A stretch of 64,000 nt of DNA from Parabacteroides massiliensis. Its GTDB lineage: Bacteria; Bacteroidota; Bacteroidia; Bacteroidales; Tannerellaceae. The notes below the pieces were generated by a model that did not search any database, had not been told where the DNA came from, and was given only the letters and a program-made list of their open reading frames with translations. Within the stretch, counting starts at the first letter, position 1, and every line of letters starts with the position of its first letter. Both the position numbers and the translations under genes were made by a program. Location: assembly GCF_900155425.1 (NCBI RefSeq), contig NZ_LT700191.1, positions 669,918 through 733,917 of the forward strand, written 5' to 3'. Positions 9,626 to 18,539 of the stretch are shown piece after piece.

Positions 9626-10825
9626 ATGGACTCATTATACCTACTCCAGTTCGCATGTTTCATTTTCATGCTCATCAACGCCTTCGTAGTCGCAATTCCT
9701 CATTTACATATAAGTTGGGAGAACAAACGGTATGAACGTTCACGTTGGATGATATTCACCGCCATAATAGGCATGGCAATACAGTATTTGATACAGATGG
9801 TATTCGGATTCCGCGCCACGGACGATGATTTGGGCGCAGTTGTAAACATCCTCATCTACACTCCATGTTTCTCGCTCATCTCTATGGGAATCTACAATCT
9901 TGAAACCACTCGTGCCAATCGCAAGAAGATGAATCTGGTCTGCGGAATCATTTATGCAGCCATCATCATTGCCTTTTGCATAGGGACAAAACTACATCAT
10001 AGCTTGCACATTGGAGCATGGCTCTATGTGATGCTGGCATTGTTTTGCGTGAGCGTGGCCTATTGCATATACATGATAGTCCGCGAGATGATCAAGCGTA
10101 AAAACATGTTGGAGACTATGGCGGCAACAGATATGCTGCCATACGTGCGATATTCCAGAGCAAGCATTGTCATTCTCTGGCTTGCAACCATCGCCATGCC
10201 GTTTGCCATCCTTTCCACCTCCTTATTGTTTATTGTGGGTCCTATGGCATTGCTCGCTCTGCTGTTCTTTAACCTCACCTTTATCGCTCTCGGCAGCAAC
10301 TACGTCCCTACAGAAGAACTTTTGGACAAGGAAGAGGAAAACAAAGCTGCAATGAAAACGAATAAAGTGAATCATAGGGAAGCATGGACGCATCTCGGCA
10401 AGCAACAGGAGACAGCCGAGAAAGGAACAGAATCTCTACAGCAGCAATTGTCGGAAGAGCGTAAAAACTTTATCCAGAAAAGCCTTGACAAATGGTGTGC
10501 AGACTTAGGGTATAAGGACAGTGCCGTAAATATGCTGACGCTTTCCCGTTCTCTCTGTATCTCCAAAGATGAATTAACAATGTTCTTCAGCCAATGCTTG
10601 AAATCTACATTCAGGATATGGCTCAGTGATATACGTTTCGACGCGGCCAAAAAGATGATGTTAGAATATCCGGACTATAGCAATGACATCATTTCTGCTG
10701 AATGCGGCTTCTCTTCCCGAACCTATCTATACCGGATTTTTAAATCAAGAGAAGGATGCACACCGACAGAATGGAGAGACCTGCGACCGATAAATGCCCT
10801 CAAAAAAGACTCAAATCAGGAATAA
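9626..10825 (+). CDS. Membrane-bound AraC-family transcriptional regulator
   Basis: About 399 residues. The N-terminal half (to about residue 215) contains several hydrophobic segments, probably six or seven membrane helices. A charged linker follows (about 225-285), then a C-terminal AraC-type helix-turn-helix domain with SNDIISAECGFSSRTYLYRIFKSREGCTPTEW, the second recognition-helix region typical of the family. I prefer the ATG at 9626; an earlier TTG at 9584 is in frame but weak. It lies directly upstream of the fimbrial cluster in the same direction and is probably its regulator, as such regulators are often found beside Mfa/FimA loci. Confidence 0.85.
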   Translation: MDSLYLLQFACFIFMLINAFVVAIPHLHISWENKRYERSRWMIFTAIIGMAIQYLIQMVFGFRATDDDLGAVVNILIYTPCFSLISMGIYNLETTRANRKKMNLVCGIIYAAIIIAFCIGTKLHHSLHIGAWLYVMLALFCVSVAYCIYMIVREMIKRKNMLETMAATDMLPYVRYSRASIVILWLATIAMPFAILSTSLLFIVGPMALLALLFFNLTFIALGSNYVPTEELLDKEEENKAAMKTNKVNHREAWTHLGKQQETAEKGTESLQQQLSEERKNFIQKSLDKWCADLGYKDSAVNMLTLSRSLCISKDELTMFFSQCLKSTFRIWLSDIRFDAAKKMMLEYPDYSNDIISAECGFSSRTYLYRIFKSREGCTPTEWRDLRPINALKKDSNQE

Positions 10826-10849
10826 TCATTGTCGCATTCATAGGAAAGC

Positions 10850-10926
10850 GACACCTTTTTGGATAGGAAGTAGACACATGAACAGGGCAAGTGGACACCT
10901 TTTTTTCAACCAAAACACTATTTTCG
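10850..10926 (+). promoter_or_regulatory. Direct GACAC repeats and -7 box upstream of the fimbrial genes
   Basis: GACAC occurs at 10850, 10873 and 10894, spaced 23 and 21 bases (about two helical turns). The first and third are both followed by CTTTTT. A near-consensus -7 box, TATTTTCG, lies at 10919-10926. The arrangement suggests activator sites on one face of the DNA reaching the -33 region; the AraC-type regulator just upstream is the obvious candidate. Confidence 0.5.
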
Positions 10927-11009
10927 CGCCGTATCATTTTCTGACATGCCATAAGTGACAATGCTACTCAAATAACCATAATCAGTAACCCATAAAAGCA
11001 CAAGATAAA

Positions 11010-11897
11010 ATGAAAGTAAAAAGTATATTTACTATTTGGTCGTGGATGCTGCTATGTGTCCCATGCCTATTGGCAAGTTGCGACCATCATGATGGCGAGG
11101 ATGAAAAAGGCTTGTCCATCTCGCTCACTTGGCAAGACGAGGCAGACCAAGGCACGAAAGTGGAGGATGTCAAGCTTTGGATATTCAATGCTGATAATGA
11201 TTCTTTAGTGGAAGAAGAAAATTATGGAAGTGCACAAGAAATAGCCAACCAACGTTTCTTTCTCGCAGAAGGCGACTATCGTATCTTGACGACAACCAAT
11301 CTCACGGAACCTTTCACCATCGGCGAAATAACAAAAACGTTGTCGAATTGGGACAACATCATGATAGGCTTGACGAACCCCAAGAATGTGAAGGACAATG
11401 CCTATTTTGGTGTAACCGATATCAGGATAGATCTCGAAGAAGGTTACTACGTGGTACAGAATCCTATGAAGAGCGTGCTTGCCGAATTGACCATCATCAT
11501 CGAAGACGTGCCGAAGGGCACAGAGATGAGTGGCAAGGCAATGGATGCTGCCCTATGCTTGTTTCCTACGCAGAAGAATGACGACGGCGACTATGGCTTG
11601 CCGAGTATCGAGCCTGTGGAAGTGGAACTTCCTACCATCCTGGCCACGGGGACGACCCTACAGTCGGAAGTCATCCGGCTCATGCCCACAACACCGGCCA
11701 GTGCAGCTTCTCATATTTATCTCCGCCTTTTGCTCCCTAACGAAACTCTGCAGGAATATGACATCACGGCTCCAATGATGAAGGTGGGAGGAAAATATGA
11801 GTTGCGGTTCAAGCACAACAAGATGCAACCCAAGATGAATCTCGATGCGACCATCAATAATTGGAAAGACCTCAACAACGAAGTAGAAATAAAATAA
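11010..11897 (+). CDS. FimB/Mfa2-family fimbrial anchor lipoprotein
   Basis: A 295-residue lipoprotein with a lipobox ending at C24 (CLLASC). The length, the two beta-sandwich-like halves and the position at the head of the cluster fit the FimB/Mfa2 family, which caps and anchors type V fimbriae to the outer membrane and limits their length. Unlike the following proteins it has no arginine cleavage motif about 25-30 residues after the lipid cysteine, in line with an anchor that keeps its lipid. About 25 bases separate it from the first fimbrillin. Confidence 0.85.
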   Translation: MKVKSIFTIWSWMLLCVPCLLASCDHHDGEDEKGLSISLTWQDEADQGTKVEDVKLWIFNADNDSLVEEENYGSAQEIANQRFFLAEGDYRILTTTNLTEPFTIGEITKTLSNWDNIMIGLTNPKNVKDNAYFGVTDIRIDLEEGYYVVQNPMKSVLAELTIIIEDVPKGTEMSGKAMDAALCLFPTQKNDDGDYGLPSIEPVEVELPTILATGTTLQSEVIRLMPTTPASAASHIYLRLLLPNETLQEYDITAPMMKVGGKYELRFKHNKMQPKMNLDATINNWKDLNNEVEIK

Positions 11898-11922
11898 CAA
11901 CAACTTTTAAAATATTTATATT

Positions 11923-12813
11923 ATGAGAAAGATAACAAAACTTTTCGCCTTTACACTCTTTGCTGGTGCTATGGTTTCGTGCAGCAGCGAAGACTCGCCT
12001 ATGACACAGAATGACAAGGTAGCCGTGCAGTTTACCGGTGGCATCAACGCAAGCACCCGTGCCGTTAATATTAATTGGTCTACAAATGACATAATCGGTA
12101 TCTTTATGATAGAAGCTAACAAGACTCTCTCGGCGGATGCAATCAAAGAGGGCGTCGACAATGTGGCTTATCAGACAGATGGTGGTTACACATTCTCACC
12201 TATCAGTGGAGGAAAGACCATTTACTTCCCTATTGACGGAGATGTGGACTTCTATTCTTACTATCCACAGACAACGGTCAACAATTACAAGGTGGCACTC
12301 AACGTAGCCGACCAAACAAATCAGGAAGCAATCGACTTCATGTATGCCAAGACTACTGGATGTAATAAAGCAACACCACAGGTTGAATTGAAGTTTAATC
12401 ATCAATTGAGCAACTTGATACTGAATGTTCAGGCTGGCAATGGATTGACTCAAGACGAACTCAAAGATATGACGGTCACTATAAAAGACCAAAATACAAC
12501 AGCCACCTACAATCTTGTAGATGGTACCATCTCTGACGAAGGAAATCCTACCGACATTACGATGAAGACTACTAAAGCAGGCGAGCAATACGAGGCAATC
12601 TTGCTTCCAACGACATCAACGACCAGAGAACTTGTGTTTGACTTGAAGAATGGTTATGATGCTCCGTTCGTTTGGACAATGGAGTCAGATCTCAAGGGGG
12701 GCAACCGATACTACTATACCACAGTGAAGCTTACTCGAACAGGTGTAGTTCTTACTGGTACTATCGAAGCTTGGAATGAGGTGCGAAATAACAATGAGAA
12801 TATAGCTGAATAA
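11923..12813 (+). CDS. Fimbrillin family protein, first copy
   Basis: A 296-residue fimbrillin-like lipoprotein precursor (Mfa-like family). The signal peptide ends with lipid cysteine C20 (GAMVSC). R46 in INASTRAVN stands where type V pilins such as P. gingivalis FimA are cut by an arginine-specific protease to expose the strand-exchange groove. The rest is rich in beta-strands and ends with ETYTTVKLTRTG-like final strands typical of the family (YYYTTVKLTRTGVVL). It is probably a structural or accessory pilin of the fimbria. Confidence 0.85.
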   Translation: MRKITKLFAFTLFAGAMVSCSSEDSPMTQNDKVAVQFTGGINASTRAVNINWSTNDIIGIFMIEANKTLSADAIKEGVDNVAYQTDGGYTFSPISGGKTIYFPIDGDVDFYSYYPQTTVNNYKVALNVADQTNQEAIDFMYAKTTGCNKATPQVELKFNHQLSNLILNVQAGNGLTQDELKDMTVTIKDQNTTATYNLVDGTISDEGNPTDITMKTTKAGEQYEAILLPTTSTTRELVFDLKNGYDAPFVWTMESDLKGGNRYYYTTVKLTRTGVVLTGTIEAWNEVRNNNENIAE

Positions 12814-12832
12814 CAACTTTTATACAACGATT

Positions 12833-13768
12833 ATGAAGACTTTCAAATTCTTATATATCACTGCCACAGCATTGCTGTTTGCAGCTTGCACTAATGACAA
12901 CGAGGAAGTGGACAACGGTAGTCTTGTTACAGCAACCGTACAAGCAGACATCTTCAAGACCATCACACGTGCTACTGTAAATAACTCATGGTCTGAAAAT
13001 GATGCCATAGGCGTATATGTAACTTCTGCGGGCTATACAACGGGAAACAATGTGAAATATACAACATCATTAGGCAATGGAATATTCGAGTCAAGTTCTC
13101 CGATATACTTTGCCGACGCAACGGAAAACACCGTTTTCAGTGCCTATTATCCATATCAAGAAAACGTTGACGACGACGGCACCATCTATAATTGGAGTAT
13201 GGCAATGGTAGAGGAAGGTGTTCCATGCCCGGCCGACTTCCTTTTTGCGTCAGGCGCAACTGCCAGTAAATCTTCTCCCCAAGTGAAGTTTACTGGAGAC
13301 AACAACTTCAAGCATTGCATGAGTATGATACAGCTGATTATTAAGGCTGGCAATGGTATTAATGCAGAATATGCAAATCTTAAAGGTGATTTAAGTTTGA
13401 AAAATATCTACACAAAAGGTTCTGTTAATACAAGAACAGGTGGAGTCACAACTACTGGGGAAAGAGACTCTTCTATCCCCTTCTCTGTAGATAATAAAAG
13501 CTTAAAAGATGATGCTACCTGTGAGTTTATATTATTTCCTCAGCCTTTGGAAAATAATAAAATGGATATTGAACTAAATGTAGCTGCGAATGGCACGATC
13601 AACACTTATACAACATCATTGAATTCACCGACCAACAATGAGTTTAAGGGTGGTAATAGGTACACATATATTATACGTGTCAACAATACTGGTATAGTAA
13701 TTGAAAATGCAGATATTACAGCATGGAGGTCCTATGACGGAGGCGATCTCGACGCCGAACAGCAATGA
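12833..13768 (+). CDS. Fimbrillin family protein, second copy
   Basis: A 311-residue paralogue of the preceding gene, 20 bases downstream. The signal peptide ends at lipid cysteine C19 (LLFAAC) and R46 in TITRATVN marks the probable maturation site. Shared landmarks with the first copy include NSWSENDAIGVY after the cleavage site, a YYPYQ segment, and a final GGNRYTYIIRVNNTGI strand. It is likely another subunit of the same fimbria; which copy is the main stalk pilin cannot be told from sequence. Confidence 0.85.
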   Translation: MKTFKFLYITATALLFAACTNDNEEVDNGSLVTATVQADIFKTITRATVNNSWSENDAIGVYVTSAGYTTGNNVKYTTSLGNGIFESSSPIYFADATENTVFSAYYPYQENVDDDGTIYNWSMAMVEEGVPCPADFLFASGATASKSSPQVKFTGDNNFKHCMSMIQLIIKAGNGINAEYANLKGDLSLKNIYTKGSVNTRTGGVTTTGERDSSIPFSVDNKSLKDDATCEFILFPQPLENNKMDIELNVAANGTINTYTTSLNSPTNNEFKGGNRYTYIIRVNNTGIVIENADITAWRSYDGGDLDAEQQ

Positions 13769-13801
13769 CGATGATAAAGAAAGTACGATAGGAAATACAG
13801 G

Positions 13802-13836
13802 GTTAGTGAGTTTGATCGCTCACTAACTCACTAACT
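13802..13836. repeat. Small hairpin of GTTAGTGAG / TCACTAAC units
   Basis: GTTAGTGAG (13802-13810) can pair with either of two adjacent copies of CTCACTAAC (13819-13827 and 13827-13835). It lies in the gap between two fimbrillin genes and has the same tandem-unit design as the larger intergenic inverted repeats in this window. Confidence 0.7.
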
Positions 13837-13854
13837 ACAAAAAAACAGATGATT

Positions 13855-14760
13855 ATGAAGAAGACAATACAAATTTCCTATGCAGTATTCGCATTGATGG
13901 CAATGAGCTTTGCTGCATGTACGCAAAATGAGGATATAACTCCCTTTCTAAGTGGGCAAGAAATTAACGCGACCTTCTCCATCGGGGGTGTACAGACTCG
14001 TGTTAACACATTGGATTATTATGGTAACCAGTGGGAAGATGGAAATCAAATTAATGTACAGGTGTTTACAGACGAGACTGCGCCAGGTGACTCTATCCAT
14101 CTTACTTATGATGGTAACAACAAGACATGGTCTCGTGATAGCCGTTTCCACTGGTTAGATAAGTCCGGCAAACATACGATATTGGCAGTATATCCATCAG
14201 AGTATAAATTTGATAAGTTTGATTTGCCTAAAAATCAAGACTCATCAGAGGCATTAAAGTCTGCCGATTTAATTAATGGCTATTGGCACGAAGACCCTGA
14301 TAGGTATGATAGGTATGTAGATATTCCAATGAAACATCGTATGGCTTTGGTTATGATAACATATCATGTTGGCACAGCTGATTATCCTAATATGGACATT
14401 AGTGAACCACAGGTATACTCTAAACATATGAATGTCACTTTTAAGATTGACCAAGAACAGGGAAAGCTTGTTATGGATCAGCCTACTGGCAATCCTGATT
14501 GGGTAACAGCTTGTAAGCACGATACCAACAAGTTTTCTGCAATAGTAATACCTGGCTCATACGCAACTGGAGAGATTTTCTTGAAATTCGAGTTAGACAA
14601 CAAGAATTTTTTTGTAAAAATGAAGACACCTACAGAATTTGAGGAAGGTTATCGCTACACTTATGAACTCAACATTGGAAAAAACAAAGTAGAACTAACC
14701 CAAATTAGTTCTGATGATTTGGCAGGTTGGGATAACGACAACGAAGAAGAACTCAAGTAA
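13855..14760 (+). CDS. Fimbrillin family protein, third copy
   Basis: About 301 residues from the ATG at 13855 (an in-frame ATG two codons earlier is possible). The signal peptide ends with a lipobox cysteine at position 22 (SFAAC) and R49 in GVQTRVNTL is the likely arginine maturation site. The body has GYRYTYELNIGKNKVEL, the closing strand region seen in Mfa-like fimbrillins. It is more AT-rich than the housekeeping genes around the cluster. It is probably a minor or accessory fimbrial subunit. Confidence 0.82.
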   Translation: MKKTIQISYAVFALMAMSFAACTQNEDITPFLSGQEINATFSIGGVQTRVNTLDYYGNQWEDGNQINVQVFTDETAPGDSIHLTYDGNNKTWSRDSRFHWLDKSGKHTILAVYPSEYKFDKFDLPKNQDSSEALKSADLINGYWHEDPDRYDRYVDIPMKHRMALVMITYHVGTADYPNMDISEPQVYSKHMNVTFKIDQEQGKLVMDQPTGNPDWVTACKHDTNKFSAIVIPGSYATGEIFLKFELDNKNFFVKMKTPTEFEEGYRYTYELNIGKNKVELTQISSDDLAGWDNDNEEELK

Positions 14761-14775
14761 TTAGAGAACAGGAAT

Positions 14776-16068
14776 ATGAAAAAGATATTTCAATACATCA
14801 TATTAGTTATCGCTACTATAGTAGCGGTATCATGTACAAGCGATATAGAAAATACAACCGTAAAAACAGGCAAGAGCAATATTCAGTTTGTTGTTGGTGA
14901 TTTCCCAACATTCGGAGATTCACAGACTCGTGCTGTAGGTACACCTGATGAAGGCAAGATTTCATGGGAAGCTGGAGATGAGCTGCTTTTGGAGGTAAAT
15001 AGCCGTACTTTAGGGGCTAAGTATGCAACTTTTACATATAATGGCAATAAATGGGAATTGACAAGTGGCGAGCCTGCTTATAAAGAAGACGAAGTGCCAT
15101 TTATACCTCATGTATATTATGCCCCTAATTACAAATGGGAATCTGGCAAATTAACTTTGAAAGAAGGCAAGGTCCCAGGAATGGATGAATACATTGAAGG
15201 AACAGCACAAATCACCCCTAATGGCGAGGGAATAACTGTATCTTTTTCTAATGCGACACGAAGCTATTCACGCCTCCGTATTGCGACGATTCCAAATAAA
15301 GCAATAACAGTTGTTACCAACAAGTTCGTTCCAGCCCAAGGTAGTGGTCCAATAGAAGTCACCTATAGTCTTACTTCAGACAATAATGGCAATGCCTTTT
15401 TGTATGGCAATTTTGAAGAGAGCTCGTCTGTTACCGTGAAATATGAGGGAACGTCTTTAGCTGCTTATAAATTCTCCCAAGCAACAGTAAAGGGTAAAAG
15501 TTATGCACTGGATGCTACTGTTGTTTCATTGGCAGATGAAGCTATCACTTTCGAGCAAATAGTGGAAGCCGTTAAGAATGAATTTGATGCGGGCAAGACA
15601 AACATCAATCTCACCCTTGCTCACGATACAGATAGTACTGTATTGGATGCAATACATTATGGGCTTGCAGAAGCTGGGTATTGCAGTATAAATCTTACAT
15701 TGATGGGATGTAAGAAGATTCCTTCAAAAGGATTTATGAGTTGGGGAATGCTAAAATCTATAGCTCTTCCAGATGTTACAGAAATCGAAGAAAATGCTTT
15801 TTCCGGTTGTGCATGGCTTCAGAAAGTTGTCTTTGGTAATCTTACTAAAGTATATGGAAAAGCAGATATAAACGGAATCTTTGAGGGGTGTACCACCAAA
15901 GACATCGACTTGGTTTTGTCAAAAGACCAAAAAGTCATGAATGGTGGCGATATAGAAGGTGGGCAATATTGCTGGACTCCTGATAATACAGAAAATTATA
16001 GGGGTAGCGATGACCACAATGCAATAGAGTTTCTCGGTTATAAGTTCAAGTCTATTACATGTGAATAA
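14776..16068 (+). CDS. Fimbrillin-like lipoprotein with a leucine-rich-repeat-like C-terminus (probable tip protein)
   Basis: A 430-residue lipoprotein precursor. Lipid cysteine C20 (VAVSC) and R52 in SQTRAVG repeat the pilin maturation layout. Residues about 30-265 resemble a fimbrillin domain. From about residue 265 the protein differs: IALPDVTEIEENAFSGCAWLQKVVFGNLTKV is a BspA-type (LRR_5) leucine-rich repeat motif, a fold used in adhesion. It is the last gene of the cluster, where tip adhesins are often encoded. The fusion is inferred from motif pattern only. The gene is AT-rich relative to its surroundings. Confidence 0.75.
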   Translation: MKKIFQYIILVIATIVAVSCTSDIENTTVKTGKSNIQFVVGDFPTFGDSQTRAVGTPDEGKISWEAGDELLLEVNSRTLGAKYATFTYNGNKWELTSGEPAYKEDEVPFIPHVYYAPNYKWESGKLTLKEGKVPGMDEYIEGTAQITPNGEGITVSFSNATRSYSRLRIATIPNKAITVVTNKFVPAQGSGPIEVTYSLTSDNNGNAFLYGNFEESSSVTVKYEGTSLAAYKFSQATVKGKSYALDATVVSLADEAITFEQIVEAVKNEFDAGKTNINLTLAHDTDSTVLDAIHYGLAEAGYCSINLTLMGCKKIPSKGFMSWGMLKSIALPDVTEIEENAFSGCAWLQKVVFGNLTKVYGKADINGIFEGCTTKDIDLVLSKDQKVMNGGDIEGGQYCWTPDNTENYRGSDDHNAIEFLGYKFKSITCE

Positions 16069-16090
16069 TATCGAGTTCCATAAAATATTA

Positions 16091-18415
16091 TCACTCTTTT
16101 CCCCAATCCGAAGGTTTTGCACCCATTTGGAGAACAAGCGTTCCGCCTGCCGCCAGATCGGCGTGCGTCAGGTAATATTTATCATACTTCTTACCGTTGA
16201 GCGTCGCACTCTGGATATAGATATTCTCCGGACTGTTGTCGCGGGCTTCGATCACAAAAGAACCGCCAGTCGCATAAGTCGGGTCCAGACGAAACTCCAC
16301 CCGGTCGAATACGGGGCTGGTGATCTCATAGCGGCCATCGCCCGGACATATCGGATGTATGCCGGAAGCCGCCAACACATACCACGCCGACATCTGCCCG
16401 ACGTCTTCGTTCCCCACCAAACCGGTCACTTTGTCGTGATAAGCATTCCGGCAAATGTCGCGTGTCCATTTCTGGGTAAGCGAAGGCACTCCCAACCGGT
16501 TGAACAGGAAAGGAACATGATGGACCGGTTCATTGGCATGGTTATAATAGTCATTCCAAAGATAGTCGCCCGGTGTTTTCTCAAACATATCCTCCAGGTC
16601 GGCCAAAGCCTTTTCACGGCCACCCATCAGACGGACCATCCCTTCGACATCGTGCGGCACGAACCACCCCTGCTGGTAAGGATTGGATTCCACGCAACCA
16701 TAGCCCTCTTGCAAACGCCCTTTTTCAGGCAAAGAAGAAAAAGCGCCTTTCTCGTCACGCGGACGGAACCACCCCGATTCAGGATCGAAGATAGTTGCAT
16801 ACGACAAGGCTCGTTTGTCAAACTCCGCCCGGTCGCCCTCTTTTCCCAACCACTCGGCCAGACGAGCCATGCACCAGTCCGTATAATCATATTCCAACGT
16901 GCAGGAAATATTGCCGGGCGTATAGCCGTCGTCATTGTTGCCAAAGCGCCGGGAAGTGTTCAGAGCATAGCGGTAGGCTTTCTCCACGTCATAATCCCGA
17001 ATACCTTTCTGGTAGGCATCGCACAAAACCGAAATGGCGGGATTGCCCACCATGCAACCGGAGTAAGCATTCAAGAGCTCCCACCGTTCGAGATATTCGT
17101 TGCCGCTCTGGTCGGCTATCTCCACAAGCGAATTGACAAGATCGTTCACCATCGTCGGGTTGATGATGGTCTGAAGAGGCATCTGGCTACGGAAGACGTC
17201 CCATCCGCTGAAGATAGTCCGCTTACGGAACTTGCCGGTCTGATGGATCTTTTTATCCGCCCCGAGGTATTCGCCGTTGACATCGCTACACAGGCGCGGG
17301 TCGATCAACGTATGATAAAGAGCCGTGTAGAAAATTCTCTTTTCCTCATCGGTTCCTCCCTTGATAGAAACTTTCGCCAACTCGTCATTCCAAAGATGGA
17401 CACACTCGGCATGCGTCCGGTCAAAATCAAAGTCTTTCATCTCCGCCGCCAGATTTTCTTCTGCGTTTTTCAAACTGGTATAAGAGATGCCGCTCTTTAA
17501 CAAGATCACCTCATCGGGTTTGGTTTCAAAATTGGCATAAAAACCTAAATGTTTGCCTTCAAAAGAAGAAACAGAAGGATGGACGGCTGCCTGCCGAATC
17601 GCTTCGCGATAGCGCTCGCTACAAACATCTTCACGCTTACGCCCCCAATCGTCCGGAATATCGGCAGACCAAACGCCATGCCCGGAAAATGGCCGGGAAA
17701 ATTGAGCATAGAAATAGACCGTATAATCAGCCTTGCCGTCTCCGTTTCCCCAACCGCCTCCATCAGGCGTGCATTGCATCCAACCTTTGATGGTATGGTC
17801 GTCCACCACCTCTATGCTTTGAAATGTCGATGTCCCTCCCACCCGGCGTGCCAGATCGACCTGGATACGAGCTTCCTTGCTTTCCGGGAAGGTAAAACGA
17901 AGCATTCCGCTATGAGGTAAAGCGGTAGCTTCCGCCTGAATCTTATAATCGGAAAGAAAAACAGAGTAATAGCCCGCCGAAGCCTTTTCGGTTTTCTTGT
18001 CATAGCGCGAACGGTAACCTTCTTCCGGCCGATCTTCCGTCCCGGCAAATGTATGAAGAGGACCAACGGCCGGCATCACCAGAAAGTTCCCCAAATCGCC
18101 GTACCAACCGATGCCGGACATTTGTGTAAAAGCAAAACCTTCGATGGTCGTATGTTCATAACTATAGCCAGGGCCGTTGTCGCCTCCGGTAATCGTGTTG
18201 GGACTGACCTGCACCATACCGAAAGGAGCGGTCGCTCCGGGAAACGTTTTTCCAAGTCCATGACTCGCGCCCGCCAGTTCCGTATTCGTTGAAGCACCCA
18301 CAAACGGATTTACATAAGAAGACAAAGGGCCTTCTGCTGCTTCATGCCTTCCTGTATGGCAAGACATTAGAGAAATGACGGAGAATAAACCAATCGAAAA
18401 TAGCCTAAAATTCAT
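16091..18415 (-). CDS. Glycoside hydrolase family 92 protein (alpha-mannosidase)
   Basis: About 774 residues. GH92 enzymes are Ca-dependent inverting exo-alpha-mannosidases acting on mannans and N-glycans. Family landmarks are SSYVNPFVG at the mature N-terminus, GGWGNGDGKADY, TLEYDYTDWCMA, NDYYNHANEPVHH and GNEDVGQMSAWYVLAASG, which make up the two-domain active site. I place the start at 18415 because the resulting N-terminus is a lipoprotein signal (ISLMSC); an upstream in-frame Met at 18496 would bury it. It is predicted to be on the cell surface or in the periplasm. It faces the fimbrial cluster and is not next to a SusCD pair. Confidence 0.93.
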   Translation of the reverse strand: MNFRLFSIGLFSVISLMSCHTGRHEAAEGPLSSYVNPFVGASTNTELAGASHGLGKTFPGATAPFGMVQVSPNTITGGDNGPGYSYEHTTIEGFAFTQMSGIGWYGDLGNFLVMPAVGPLHTFAGTEDRPEEGYRSRYDKKTEKASAGYYSVFLSDYKIQAEATALPHSGMLRFTFPESKEARIQVDLARRVGGTSTFQSIEVVDDHTIKGWMQCTPDGGGWGNGDGKADYTVYFYAQFSRPFSGHGVWSADIPDDWGRKREDVCSERYREAIRQAAVHPSVSSFEGKHLGFYANFETKPDEVILLKSGISYTSLKNAEENLAAEMKDFDFDRTHAECVHLWNDELAKVSIKGGTDEEKRIFYTALYHTLIDPRLCSDVNGEYLGADKKIHQTGKFRKRTIFSGWDVFRSQMPLQTIINPTMVNDLVNSLVEIADQSGNEYLERWELLNAYSGCMVGNPAISVLCDAYQKGIRDYDVEKAYRYALNTSRRFGNNDDGYTPGNISCTLEYDYTDWCMARLAEWLGKEGDRAEFDKRALSYATIFDPESGWFRPRDEKGAFSSLPEKGRLQEGYGCVESNPYQQGWFVPHDVEGMVRLMGGREKALADLEDMFEKTPGDYLWNDYYNHANEPVHHVPFLFNRLGVPSLTQKWTRDICRNAYHDKVTGLVGNEDVGQMSAWYVLAASGIHPICPGDGRYEITSPVFDRVEFRLDPTYATGGSFVIEARDNSPENIYIQSATLNGKKYDKYYLTHADLAAGGTLVLQMGAKPSDWGKE

Positions 18416-18539
18416 TACTAATAATGATTTAAGAAATACACTAAAAACAAAAAGCACGCTGATACGACAGACCCGTCCGGCCTTCACCATCAGCATGCCA
18501 TATTCATATAAACTTCGGAAACTGCCGGAGACACACCGC

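Noticed and set aside
16061-17500. A 479-codon open frame opposite the GH92 gene
   Set aside because: The GH92 frame carries all family motifs; the antisense product shows none.
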